Assembly: GCA_020435965.1 (NCBI GenBank)
Contig: JAGQYS010000030.1
Span: forward strand, 1-64,000
DNA: 64,000 nucleotides
Reading direction: 5' to 3'
DNA from: Flavobacteriaceae bacterium
Lineage (GTDB): Bacteria > Bacteroidota > Bacteroidia > Flavobacteriales > Flavobacteriaceae
Position 1 is the first letter of the stretch. Each line of letters begins with the position of its first letter. Shown one piece after another: positions 1-9,009 of this stretch. Under the pieces are notes generated by a model. That model was given only the letters and a program-made list of their open reading frames with translations. It ran no database searches and was not told the origin of the DNA. The position numbers and the translations under genes were made by a program.

Positions 1-224
1 GAACCCTTTATGCCGAAAATTTTTCCAATCAAACCCCAATAGAGTTTAAGAATGAATTTGATAGAATTATGAGTACAGGAAAAACGGTTTATGATGAATT
101 GATATTAGACCTATATTTTCTCGGGAAAACTATTGCTTTAAAACAAAGAATATTGTTGCTATCAGTTATCGTATTTATGATAGGTTTGATATTGACCATT
201 GCAAATACCCTATTGAATAATTAG
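1..224 (+). CDS. C-terminal end of a DUF5706 / Pycsar-effector-like membrane protein (partial)
   Basis: The window opens inside a reading frame that runs from base 3 to a TAG at 222-224, giving 73 residues. The visible tail has an amphipathic part (YDELILDLYFLGKTIALKQ) followed by one strongly hydrophobic helix and a short polar end. The D-L-Y-F-L-G-K pattern followed by a membrane helix resembles the C-terminus of DUF5706 proteins, the family that includes Pycsar cyclic-nucleotide effectors and flavobacterial HD-domain proteins with the same tail. The N-terminal part, which would show whether this is a defence effector or an HD phosphohydrolase, lies outside the window. The family call is from memory of the motif. 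Confidence 0.5.
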   Translation, partial: TLYAENFSNQTPIEFKNEFDRIMSTGKTVYDELILDLYFLGKTIALKQRILLLSVIVFMIGLILTIANTLLNN

Positions 225-385
225 TAAACTTCTTAGGCTTATTTAAAATCTAAATTGCATAATATTTAAAAAACATAAAAAGTACAAAGCTGTTAAACAC
301 AATAATTAAATATCTTTAAATAAAATACAAAAATTACATCATAATCATTCAAACAAAAAAAATTAACTCATAAAATAAACTTCTA

Positions 386-3300
386 TTAAGGTATATAAAT
401 TTCAGGTAATCCAGCTTGCTTCAACAACACATTATAATCTTTAACATCTTTGTTTTTAATGGATTGCAGATCGTTGTTATGACCATTCCAAATAGTAAGA
501 TAATCTTTCGCTACATCTCTAGTTCCTTGTGTTACTGGCAAGTTCCCTTCGTCTATAGAGCCTATAAAATCCTTGAATTTTATGAGTAAACGTGCTTCAA
601 ACTGATAATTGTGTTGCTGAGTTCTAAGTTCTTTTTGCAATATTCTAGAAATCCATTCATCTATCTTACTATTTAAAGCATTTCCTTGAGCAATAACTCT
701 ATCATCTTTGGCTACTTTAAGAATAAAATCAAGTTGTTCCTTAACTTGACGTAAATCTCTAACCCCTTTTGACATTTCGGTTGCTCCTTTAAAAACAGAT
801 TCAGAAATCTGATATCTTTCCTTGTAAGCTTCGGCAACATTAGGAATACTATTTAATAAACGTGGATCGATGCTAATAACAAAATCTTGGGTTTGTTCAA
901 AACTTCCTATTTTAAGTTTCACCTTATAGTTTCCAGGAGTTGCATCGTAAGCACTTAAATTTCGGCTTGTAGCGACTAATTCTTTAATACAATCATAACG
1001 TCCAATCTTCATGTTCCATTGATATCTATGCGCACCAACACTTCGCTTTAATTGAGGTCTCAGATAAGCATCACATTCTGTTTTTGTCTGATTGCTGTAC
1101 TCTGAATGAATGACCTTGCCTGTTTCATCCATAATTTCAATAGACATTGGCACCTCTTGATCAACAGCCTTGTTCAACACATAGTTTATTTGAACACCAG
1201 AAGGTGGGTTTTCTCCATAACCATCATCAGCGCTATATGCAATTGATAGTTCTGTGCTTGTTTCACGAGGCTTATAAAGATAGTAATCTAATACTGAAAC
1301 TTTATCTGAAATTTCATGTAAAGGTGTAAGATCGTCTAAAATCCATAAGGATCTTCCTTGTGTTGCAACTACCAAATCTTTTCGTTTTACACGTAAATCG
1401 GTAATAGGCACTTCGGGTAAATTATTTTGTAATGGTTGCCATTGTTTACCATCGTTGAAGGATACAAAAACACCTGTTTCTGTACCTGCATACAATAATC
1501 CTTTTCTGTCTGGATCTTCCCTTACTGTTCTTGCGAAGGTGTTGTTAGGGATTCCGTTTACAATTTTCTCCCAAGTTGCTCCATAATTGGTTGTTTTGTA
1601 AATATGTGGCGTAAAATCATTTAACTTATAACCAGCTGCTGCAAAATAAGCAGTTGCAGGATCATGTGGAGAGGGTTCCACAACATTGATGATACTTTCT
1701 TTTAATCCTTTTGGAGTGACATTTGTCCAGGTTTTACCTCCATCTTTGGTAAGATGAACCAAACCATCATCAGAGCCAACCCAAATAACACCTTCAGTAA
1801 TTGGAGATTCTTCAATGTTGAAAAGGTTATTATAGCTTTCTGCAGTAATTTGTTCGTTGGAAATTGGAAAACCTCCTTTACCTTGATGCTCTTTATTGTT
1901 ACGTGTGAGGTCTTCACTAATCGTTTGCCAAGTAACGCCTCTATCTGTAGATTTCATCATGTACTGTGAGCCATAGTAAATCACAGATGGATTATGTGGA
2001 GACACAATAACAGGGCCATTCCAATTGGCACGATATTTTAGATTTTTAGGTTGTTCACCACTAACGCGTTCTGGATAAGGACGAACCATACGTGTGTTGT
2101 CTATGTCTCTATCCCATTCCACAAAATTACTAGCAAAATAAGTTGAGTACACATACCTTGGATTATCAGGGTCTAAAGCAACGGTTGAAGATTCACCAGC
2201 TCTCATAATGTCCCAATGCATTTCGCCAATGCCACTATCTTCTACTCTACTATCTATAGCAATGGTACTGTTATCTTGTTGCCCAGAGTAAACACGATAA
2301 GGATATTGGTTATCGGTAATGACACGATAGAACTGACCTGTTGGTTGGTTCATTAATGTTGACCAAGACTCGCCACCATTAAAAGTGACTGACCCTCCAC
2401 CATCATTTCCATTAATCATGATGTTATTATTATCGGGATTGATCCACATATCATGATGGTCTACGTGGCTACCACGCATACCTTTAAACGTTTTTCCACC
2501 ATCAATAGACTTCATAGCCCAACTATTTAGTACCCAAAGCTCATCTTCATCTGTTGGATCGGCAATAATATGCATGTAGTACCACGCTCTCGCATAGGTA
2601 GTAGGGTCATTTGTAGTTTGAATAAAGCTTTCTCCAGCATTATCTGAACGATAAACGCCTCCTTTTTCGCCTAAAGCTTCAATTGCCATATAGACAATGT
2701 TTGGGTTTGCTGGAGATATTGAAATTCCCATTTTCCCTTTTAATTTTGGCAATCCTTTTTCTATTTCTTTCCATGTTAAACCTCCATCTGTGGTTTTAAA
2801 TACCTTACTTCCTGGACCACCACTTTGAACTACCCAAGGTTTACGATTAAAATCCCAAGAAGTTGCCATCATAAAATCTGGATTTGAAGCATCAACAGTA
2901 AGATCTCCAAAGCCTGAATTTTCGTTTACATAAAGGATTTTTTTCCAAGAGTCTCCACCATCTTCTGAAAGATAAATGCCTCTTTCCTCATTTGGTCCCC
3001 AAGGATTTCCTTGAGCTGCAACATACACTTTGTTGGGATTATTAGGATGCACAAAAACACGACTGATATGTCGTGTTGCTTCCAAGCCAACATGCTTCCA
3101 TGTTTTACCAGCATCTGTTGATTTATAGACACCATCGCCATGAGATGTTTTTACACCTCTTACAGGACCTTCTCCAGTACCAACATAAATAATGTTTGGA
3201 TCTGAAGGTGCTACAGTAACATCACCTATTCCTGTGGTGTTGAAATATCCATCGGAAATATTTTTCCAAGTGGTTCCAGCGTCAGTGGTTTTCCAAACAC

Positions 3301-3535
3301 CACCTCCTGTTGTTCCCATATAATAGGTAAATATATCTCCTGGAACACCAGTTACAGTTGTTGAACGACCACCTCTAAATGGACCAATATTTCTATACGA
3401 TAATGATTCATAGAGTTTTTGGTCTATTTTATTGGTTGCCGATTTTGTTTGTGCTTCAGTAATAGCAAACATACTAAAGCATAGTACAACTATAAGGTAG
3501 TTGTAAAATTTGGTTTGGTTGGCTTTAAAAATCAT
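386..3535 (-). CDS. Exported Asp-box (BNR/VPS10-sortilin-like) glycosyl-hydrolase-type protein
   Basis: This 1049-residue protein has an N-terminal signal peptide ending near residue 28 (AITEAQ). The body is built from Asp-box repeats of the S/T-x-D-x-G-x-x-W type, for example TTDAGTTWKN, STDAGKTWKH, SEDGGDSWKK and TTDGGLTWKE, which form two beta-propellers as in VPS10/sortilin and exo-sialidase folds. Such proteins are often annotated as glycosyl hydrolases, but I see no defined catalytic site, so substrate and activity are unknown. Its length fits the usual 1000-1100 residues of the flavobacterial family. No type IX secretion C-terminal domain is visible, which suggests a periplasmic location. 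It follows a close paralogue on the same strand after an 86-base gap, and a third paralogue is at 44921-48154. Confidence 0.85.
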   Translation of the reverse strand: MIFKANQTKFYNYLIVVLCFSMFAITEAQTKSATNKIDQKLYESLSYRNIGPFRGGRSTTVTGVPGDIFTYYMGTTGGGVWKTTDAGTTWKNISDGYFNTTGIGDVTVAPSDPNIIYVGTGEGPVRGVKTSHGDGVYKSTDAGKTWKHVGLEATRHISRVFVHPNNPNKVYVAAQGNPWGPNEERGIYLSEDGGDSWKKILYVNENSGFGDLTVDASNPDFMMATSWDFNRKPWVVQSGGPGSKVFKTTDGGLTWKEIEKGLPKLKGKMGISISPANPNIVYMAIEALGEKGGVYRSDNAGESFIQTTNDPTTYARAWYYMHIIADPTDEDELWVLNSWAMKSIDGGKTFKGMRGSHVDHHDMWINPDNNNIMINGNDGGGSVTFNGGESWSTLMNQPTGQFYRVITDNQYPYRVYSGQQDNSTIAIDSRVEDSGIGEMHWDIMRAGESSTVALDPDNPRYVYSTYFASNFVEWDRDIDNTRMVRPYPERVSGEQPKNLKYRANWNGPVIVSPHNPSVIYYGSQYMMKSTDRGVTWQTISEDLTRNNKEHQGKGGFPISNEQITAESYNNLFNIEESPITEGVIWVGSDDGLVHLTKDGGKTWTNVTPKGLKESIINVVEPSPHDPATAYFAAAGYKLNDFTPHIYKTTNYGATWEKIVNGIPNNTFARTVREDPDRKGLLYAGTETGVFVSFNDGKQWQPLQNNLPEVPITDLRVKRKDLVVATQGRSLWILDDLTPLHEISDKVSVLDYYLYKPRETSTELSIAYSADDGYGENPPSGVQINYVLNKAVDQEVPMSIEIMDETGKVIHSEYSNQTKTECDAYLRPQLKRSVGAHRYQWNMKIGRYDCIKELVATSRNLSAYDATPGNYKVKLKIGSFEQTQDFVISIDPRLLNSIPNVAEAYKERYQISESVFKGATEMSKGVRDLRQVKEQLDFILKVAKDDRVIAQGNALNSKIDEWISRILQKELRTQQHNYQFEARLLIKFKDFIGSIDEGNLPVTQGTRDVAKDYLTIWNGHNNDLQSIKNKDVKDYNVLLKQAGLPEIYIP

Positions 3536-3621
3536 AATGGTTGGTTGTTTTTTTACTTTAATTTATCACTAGAAATATACTGCATTGTTTATTTAAGACC
3601 AAAGCGATGTGTCAAAAATTA

Positions 3622-6600
3622 TTAATTCATGGATTTCCAGATATTTTCCATTTCCTTAACACGTTTATTTAATAAATTTGCGGCTTCTTCTGTTTTTATT
3701 GTAGGTCTTGCATCTGCATTTTGTAACACATTCATTAAATATAGTAATTTGGACTGTAGCCCAACAATGGTTTCACTTTCTAAATCAGATTCATAAATAC
3801 TGCCATAGATAACATCTCCATCATTTGGTTCTCCTCTACCTCTAAATTTTTGAAGTTCAGTTTGTTTGTTAATTTCATTAGTAAGTATTTTATCAATGGA
3901 TTCCCTAATAACTTGAAGTGTTTCATAATTGTTATAAGATTGCAATGATAATGTGGTTTGTAAATTCAGAGCTTCATCACTCATTTCTGAACGTGGATCT
4001 AATTTTACTCTGATTGTTTGTTCCATCACTTTACCATCAACATTGAGTTTTATTTTGTAGTCTCCAGGGGCTACAAAAGGTCCAACTGGACCACTTTCCG
4101 TATTGTACTGCACTGCTGCAATAGCATAACCTCTATTGGCACCTCTAGGCTCTTTATAGCGTAAATTCCAAACAAATCGTTGATGCCCTTTTTTATTTGA
4201 CAGTTTTTTAAATGGTCGTGCCCAATACGTTGGATGCTGCATTGTAGTGGTATCTATATATTCTTCAACATCATCACTTGAAAACCAATTGATTTTTTGT
4301 CCTTTTTCATCTAATATTTCAAGTTTTATACTATTTGCGTTTGAGCCTAAATAATAGTCAATAATTGCTCCATCTGGAGGGTTTTGTCCTGTTGGTTCTT
4401 CTGGTGGTAAAGGCGTATCACTAAACATATTGAAACGTACACGATAAGTGTCACTCGGTTGGAATAAATGAACACTATTAGAGCTTAAATTTTCTAGTTC
4501 ACGTAAAGAACTAAAGTCATCAAGAATCCAAATGGAGCGTCCATGTGTGCCAATAACTAAATCATTTTCATGGATTACTAAATCACGAATGGAAGATGCA
4601 GGCATATTCATTCTAAGGGATTGCCAAGATTTACCATCATTTGATGTGAAATAAACTTCGCGCTCTGTACCTGCAAATAATAATCCTTTTTGCTTATGAT
4701 CTTCACGGACTACATTAACAGGTCCTGAAGGATTCATTCCTGAAGTAATTTCTAGCCACGTTTTACCAAAATCATGTGTTTTAAAAATATGAGGTTTCAT
4801 ATCATCTTTTCTAATAGAATTTACAGCAATATATGCTGTACCTATATTAAAATGACCAGCATCTATTTGCGATATTTTGTCCCAAGATGATATAGCAGAA
4901 GGTGTTACATCTTTCCAAGTTTTTCCTCCATCAGTTGTAACATGCACCAATCCATCATCTGTTCCAGCCCAAATGATGTTTTCGTCAAGAGCAGATGGTC
5001 CAAGAGCATAAACAATAGCTCGTTGAGGCATGGTTTTCATATCATCTGCTTTATAATCTCCTACACTTTTAGGGACTTCAGGTTGTTTTCTAGTTAGGTC
5101 TTGACTAATTTGCTGCCAGTTTTGCCCACCATCAAGTGTTTTCCAAACGACATTGGTTCCAAAAAGTAACATATCATCATTAGCAGGGTGAAAAAGCAAT
5201 GGCATGGTTCTCAGGTATCTGAATTCTCTTGAACGCAATACTTCTGGGCCAACAAATTGTGATTGTCCTGTTTTTTTGTTAAATCGAATGACACGACCTC
5301 CATAAATAATATTTGAATCCTTTGGGTCTGGAGCAACATAAGCATATTCATCTGCTCCAACTCCCATAAATTCCCTAAACGAAATCTGACCACCATTACT
5401 TCTGCTTGCAACACCAATAGCTCCACTTTCTTGTTGTCCTCCATATACCCAATACGGAAATTGATTGTCTGTTGCTACATGATATAATTGTGCCGTTGGT
5501 TGATTGTACCAAGAACTCCAAGTATTGCCACCATTTACAGTTACAACTGCTCCTTGATCTGCTGCAAATAGCATAATTTCTGGATTCACAGGATTGATCC
5601 AGATACGATGATAATCATCACCTCCAGGAGCACCTTTTATGGATGTCCAAGTTTTACCACCATCTATAGATTTATAGGAAGCAACATTTCCAACAAAGAG
5701 AGTGTTTTCATCTTTTGGATGCACTTTTATTTCGGCAAAATCACCTCCTCTTCCCCAAAGACGTCTTTCTGTAGATACAAGTTTCCAACTCTCACCAGCA
5801 TCTTCACTAGTATAAACACCTCCATTTTCTCTTGCATCAACAGTTGCATACAAACGTTTTGAATTACTTAAAGAAATTGCTATTCCTATTCTACCCAATC
5901 CGTTATCGGAACTTGGCAGTCCTTTTTTAATTTTTCGCCAAGTTTCACCACCATCAATTGATTTATAAAAACCACTGTTTGAACCTGAAAAACTTGCGTT
6001 TTCCCAAGGACCTTCTTGATGTTCCCACATATTGGCAAATAGAATTTGAGGATTGTTGGCATCTAACTCAACCTGAATTGCTCCTGTATTATGATTAATG
6101 TACAAGGTTTTTTTCCATGTTTTTCCACCATCAACAGATTTGAAAACACCTCGCATTTCGTTAGCTCCATAAGGATGCCCTAAACCTGCTACATAAACGA
6201 TATCTGGATCTGTGGGATGTACGATAACACGACTCACTTGTTGAATATCATTTAAGCCAATATGTTCCCAGCTTTTACCACCATCAACAGATTTGAACAT
6301 GCCATCACCTACCGAAAGATCTGGTCTATGGAGTCCTTCACCTGTTCCAACATAAATGACATTTGGATTAGATGGAGATACAGCCAAATCGCCAATTGAG
6401 CCTGTTGGAGCGTCATCAAAAATAGGATTCCATGTACGTCCATAATCATCTGTTTTCCATACGCCTCCATTATTTACACCAACAAAGAACACATTTGGTT
6501 GAGATGGTATACCAACAGCTCCAACGGTTCGTCCTGCCCTATAAGGACCTATCATCCTATATTCTAAATTTTGATAAAGAGATTTGTCTGTTTGTGAAAG

Positions 6601-6648
6601 AGAATGGAACGTAATAAAAAGGATTAGAAAAAAAATGAGAACACGCAT
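3622..6648 (-). CDS. Exported Asp-box (BNR/VPS10-sortilin-like) protein, paralogue of the neighbour
   Basis: This 1008-residue protein starts with a signal peptide (cleavage near residue 19, SLSQ) and the family opening YRMIGPYRAGR, parallel to YRNIGPFRGGR in the gene at 386-3535. Repeated Asp boxes (KTDDYGRTWN, SVDGGKSWEH, SIDGGETWRK, TLDGGQNWQQ) indicate tandem beta-propellers. The C-terminal 300 residues contain a domain shared with the paralogue, with N-P-P-x-G-A-x-I-D-Y-Y-L, followed by an alpha-helical tail. It is the first gene of the pair and has its own promoter-like sequence. Enzymatic activity is not evident; a binding or scaffolding role in a peptidase-rich neighbourhood is possible. 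Confidence 0.85.
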   Translation of the reverse strand: MRVLIFFLILFITFHSLSQTDKSLYQNLEYRMIGPYRAGRTVGAVGIPSQPNVFFVGVNNGGVWKTDDYGRTWNPIFDDAPTGSIGDLAVSPSNPNVIYVGTGEGLHRPDLSVGDGMFKSVDGGKSWEHIGLNDIQQVSRVIVHPTDPDIVYVAGLGHPYGANEMRGVFKSVDGGKTWKKTLYINHNTGAIQVELDANNPQILFANMWEHQEGPWENASFSGSNSGFYKSIDGGETWRKIKKGLPSSDNGLGRIGIAISLSNSKRLYATVDARENGGVYTSEDAGESWKLVSTERRLWGRGGDFAEIKVHPKDENTLFVGNVASYKSIDGGKTWTSIKGAPGGDDYHRIWINPVNPEIMLFAADQGAVVTVNGGNTWSSWYNQPTAQLYHVATDNQFPYWVYGGQQESGAIGVASRSNGGQISFREFMGVGADEYAYVAPDPKDSNIIYGGRVIRFNKKTGQSQFVGPEVLRSREFRYLRTMPLLFHPANDDMLLFGTNVVWKTLDGGQNWQQISQDLTRKQPEVPKSVGDYKADDMKTMPQRAIVYALGPSALDENIIWAGTDDGLVHVTTDGGKTWKDVTPSAISSWDKISQIDAGHFNIGTAYIAVNSIRKDDMKPHIFKTHDFGKTWLEITSGMNPSGPVNVVREDHKQKGLLFAGTEREVYFTSNDGKSWQSLRMNMPASSIRDLVIHENDLVIGTHGRSIWILDDFSSLRELENLSSNSVHLFQPSDTYRVRFNMFSDTPLPPEEPTGQNPPDGAIIDYYLGSNANSIKLEILDEKGQKINWFSSDDVEEYIDTTTMQHPTYWARPFKKLSNKKGHQRFVWNLRYKEPRGANRGYAIAAVQYNTESGPVGPFVAPGDYKIKLNVDGKVMEQTIRVKLDPRSEMSDEALNLQTTLSLQSYNNYETLQVIRESIDKILTNEINKQTELQKFRGRGEPNDGDVIYGSIYESDLESETIVGLQSKLLYLMNVLQNADARPTIKTEEAANLLNKRVKEMENIWKSMN

Positions 6649-6674
6649 TGCTACTTTTTTTTAATTGTTTCTCT

Positions 6675-6707
6675 CAAAAATAACGTTTTTTTGTATGTGA
6701 TGAACAA
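6675..6707 (-). promoter_or_regulatory. Bacteroidota-type promoter for the Asp-box gene pair
   Basis: Read on the minus strand, TTG at 6707-6705 is followed after 22 bases by TATTTTTG at 6682-6675, matching the Bacteroidota -33 TTG and -7 TAnnTTTG elements. The ATG at 6648 lies 26 bases further on. No strong Shine-Dalgarno site is present, as is usual in this group. Confidence 0.5.
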
Positions 6708-6782
6708 TTATAAAATTCCAAAAGTTGCTAAATAATTTTTTTTTAATAAATTCGTTTTCCCTTTAATAAATTTTAACTGAAC

Positions 6783-6809
6783 TATAGCCTCCTAGCTATA
6801 ATAACTTTG
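6783..6809 (+). promoter_or_regulatory. Candidate promoter and small inverted repeat before the M23 peptidase gene
   Basis: TAACTTTG at 6802-6809 matches the -7 consensus TAnnTTTG and ends only three bases before the ATG at 6813, so the transcript would be leaderless or nearly so. Just upstream, TATAGC (6783-6788) and GCTATA (6795-6800) form an inverted repeat in the spacer, a possible operator. No clear -33 TTG is present. Confidence 0.4.
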
Positions 6810-6812
6810 TAA

Positions 6813-7709
6813 ATGAAACTAAAATTAACAGCTTTAGTTGTATTGTTTTTTTCAATAAATACTTACAGTCAATTCAATACTACTCTATATAGTTTGGGAA
6901 TTTCTCTTGAAGACTTAGCTAAATACATAAATGGCAACGAAAATGTCGAAACCGAAGAATTTGATGTTATGACTTCACATTGGGATACTCAGGTTTACAA
7001 TCCTTATAAGGATGTAAAAGTTACTTTTCCAATTCAAATCACATTTAAAGACAGTGTTTTTAATTCGCCTATTCTGAAAGATAAAGTTGTGACATCACGA
7101 TATGGTTGGCGTTGGAGGCGAGCACACCAAGGAATTGATATTGATTTAATAAAAGGAGACGATGTAGTTTCTATGCTTGATGGCGTTGTACGTTTTGCTA
7201 AATACAATCCTGGACATGGTAAACTCGTAATTGTAAGGCATTACAATGGTTTAGAGACAGCCTATGCGCATTTATCGTCTATTTCTGTAAAAGTGAATGA
7301 TACTGTTTCAGGAGGTCAAATACTTGGTAAAGGAGGTGCTACAGGTAATGCAAGAGGCAGTCATTTACATTTGATAACAAGTTATAAAGGCGTTTCGATT
7401 AACCCTGAATACTTGTTTGATTTTAGTGGTTCTGATCGTATTAGATCTAATGAGATTTGGGTGACACGACGTTGGGCGACACCTTATTTACATAGCTCTA
7501 AACAAACTACAAAGTTAGAATTGCTTCAAACAGAAGACGAAGCCATTGCAAGCTTAGAAAGAGAAAAGAAAATTTATGTGGTGAAAAAAGGCGATACTCT
7601 TTCTCGTATTTCAAGTCGTAATGGTGTTTCTATTCGTTCTATATGTATAAACAACAATATTAAAAGTACTTCGCTTTTAAGAATTGGGCAAAAGCTTTAT
7701 ATAGATTAA
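6813..7709 (+). CDS. M23 metallopeptidase with C-terminal LysM domain
   Basis: This 298-residue exported protein cuts peptidoglycan crosslinks or bridges, as M23 LytM-type endopeptidases do. A signal peptide ends near residue 20 (NTYSQ). The M23 zinc site is complete: H105-x3-D109 in HQGID, and H184-x-H186 in SHLHL, with the supporting YAHL around residue 151. A LysM peptidoglycan-binding domain occupies about residues 253-298 (IYVVKKGDTLSRIS to LLRIGQKLYID). With both motifs intact it should be active, unlike EnvC/NlpD-type activators that lose the zinc ligands. It stands alone on the plus strand, convergent with the DUF2798 gene 15 bases away. Confidence 0.93.
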   Translation: MKLKLTALVVLFFSINTYSQFNTTLYSLGISLEDLAKYINGNENVETEEFDVMTSHWDTQVYNPYKDVKVTFPIQITFKDSVFNSPILKDKVVTSRYGWRWRRAHQGIDIDLIKGDDVVSMLDGVVRFAKYNPGHGKLVIVRHYNGLETAYAHLSSISVKVNDTVSGGQILGKGGATGNARGSHLHLITSYKGVSINPEYLFDFSGSDRIRSNEIWVTRRWATPYLHSSKQTTKLELLQTEDEAIASLEREKKIYVVKKGDTLSRISSRNGVSIRSICINNNIKSTSLLRIGQKLYID

Positions 7710-7724
7710 AAAGGAGTGAATTTC

Positions 7725-7958
7725 CTACTTTGATTCTACAACCTTGTTCGTCACAAAATTAACCAAGGGAATCACCACAATTACAACTGGAACAACAGTT
7801 AACCACATAGTCACAAATCGATCCATCCAGATGGATAAAAAACCATCAATGAAACCTTGCTCTCTAAATAACAATAATCCTGAAAGTGCAAGACCAATAA
7901 ACACGGTCATGAAAAAGACAAAGACTACCATTCTGAATTTATGAGGAATTTTTTTCAT
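7725..7958 (-). CDS. DUF2798 small membrane protein
   Basis: This 77-residue protein has two predicted membrane helices (about residues 10-30 and 48-70) separated by a short polar loop, and the opening MKKIPHKFRMVVFVFFMT is characteristic of DUF2798. Function is unknown. It lies downstream of the EamA transporter gene (7982-8899) on the same strand with a 23-base gap. TATATTTG at 7970-7963 ends four bases before its ATG, so it may also have its own leaderless transcript. Confidence 0.8.
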   Translation of the reverse strand: MKKIPHKFRMVVFVFFMTVFIGLALSGLLLFREQGFIDGFLSIWMDRFVTMWLTVVPVVIVVIPLVNFVTNKVVESK

Positions 7959-7962
7959 TGCG

Positions 7963-7970
7963 CAAATATA
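7963..7970 (-). promoter_or_regulatory. TAnnTTTG -7 element directly before a start codon
   Basis: On the minus strand TATATTTG is followed by CGCA and then the ATG of the DUF2798 gene. This is a perfect -7 match with a four-base gap, which would give a leaderless mRNA. No -33 TTG at normal spacing is seen, so support is moderate. Confidence 0.35.
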
Positions 7971-7981
7971 GTAGATTAATC

Positions 7982-8899
7982 TTATCGTCTAAATCTTGAA
8001 AAAACTACTAATTTTTTCTTCGCATTTATAAAATAAACTCCTGTGAGCAAAACGATAGCTGCTATAATAGATTGCAATGTGATTTGCTCATCCAGAAAAT
8101 ACCATCCTAAAAATAGTGCTACGATTGGATTGACATAAGTAGAAGTTGCCACTTTTTCAGGAGATACAATTTTAAGAAGATAATTAAATGAAGTAAAAGC
8201 CACTATACTTCCTAATAAAATTAGCAATACCATTGAAATTTGCACGTCACTGCTCCAACTTGTAGGTAAAGACCATGGCTCACCAATAATTAGACTTACA
8301 AAAACCAACATAAGTCCACCTGTTACCATTTGATAGCCTGTGTTTACAAAATAGTTAGGAGGTAATTCTGCTTTTCCAACAAACAAGCTACCGTAAGCCC
8401 AGCCAAACATACAGGCAACTATCATTAATATACCAACTATTGCATTTTCCTTAGCTAAGACTTCTTGCTGACCTATTAATAAATAAATACCAAACACACC
8501 TAAAACAACTCCAATAATTGACATTGTTTTAATTTTTTTACCTTGATGAATTCTCATAAGCAGAAGAATCATTAATGGTTGTGCTGAAATAACCAAGGCA
8601 GCAAAGCCACTATCTACATACTTTAATGCCCAAACCGCAAGACCATTACCAAATGTTAAAAAAAGGAAACCTGCAATAGTTGTATTTATAAATTGTCTCT
8701 TAGTAGTTTTAATTGAAATGCCTATAATACTAGCAATAATAAAAATAAGCAAACCAGCTGTTATAAAACGTACAGAAGCCAACATAAAAGGAGCTAATTC
8801 ACCAACAGCAATTTTATTGAACATGTAAGTTGAACCCCAAATCACATAGATTGCAAAAAATGCTAAAATGATAAAAACCAGCTTGTTTTGTTTGTCCAT
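7982..8899 (-). CDS. EamA/DMT-family transporter
   Basis: This 305-residue protein has about ten hydrophobic helices in two homologous halves, the EamA arrangement of the drug/metabolite transporter superfamily. The opening helix contains IYVIWGSTYMFNKIAV, close to the family signature WGsnf. The second half repeats the pattern and includes VNPIVALFLGWYFLDE, the conserved P-V-x-A-x-x-x-G-x-x-x-L-x-E element. It acts in the inner membrane, probably exporting amino acids or related metabolites; the substrate cannot be read from sequence. It precedes the DUF2798 gene and may be co-transcribed with it. Confidence 0.9.
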   Translation of the reverse strand: MDKQNKLVFIILAFFAIYVIWGSTYMFNKIAVGELAPFMLASVRFITAGLLIFIIASIIGISIKTTKRQFINTTIAGFLFLTFGNGLAVWALKYVDSGFAALVISAQPLMILLLMRIHQGKKIKTMSIIGVVLGVFGIYLLIGQQEVLAKENAIVGILMIVACMFGWAYGSLFVGKAELPPNYFVNTGYQMVTGGLMLVFVSLIIGEPWSLPTSWSSDVQISMVLLILLGSIVAFTSFNYLLKIVSPEKVATSTYVNPIVALFLGWYFLDEQITLQSIIAAIVLLTGVYFINAKKKLVVFSRFRR

Positions 8900-9009
8900 A
8901 AATTAAAGTTGCTTAATACAAATTTTGACACATCAATATTAATAAAAACAAATTATCTATTGTTTTTATTTATGCTTAAATTAGTGCATCAAAACTAACT
9001 ATAAAAACC

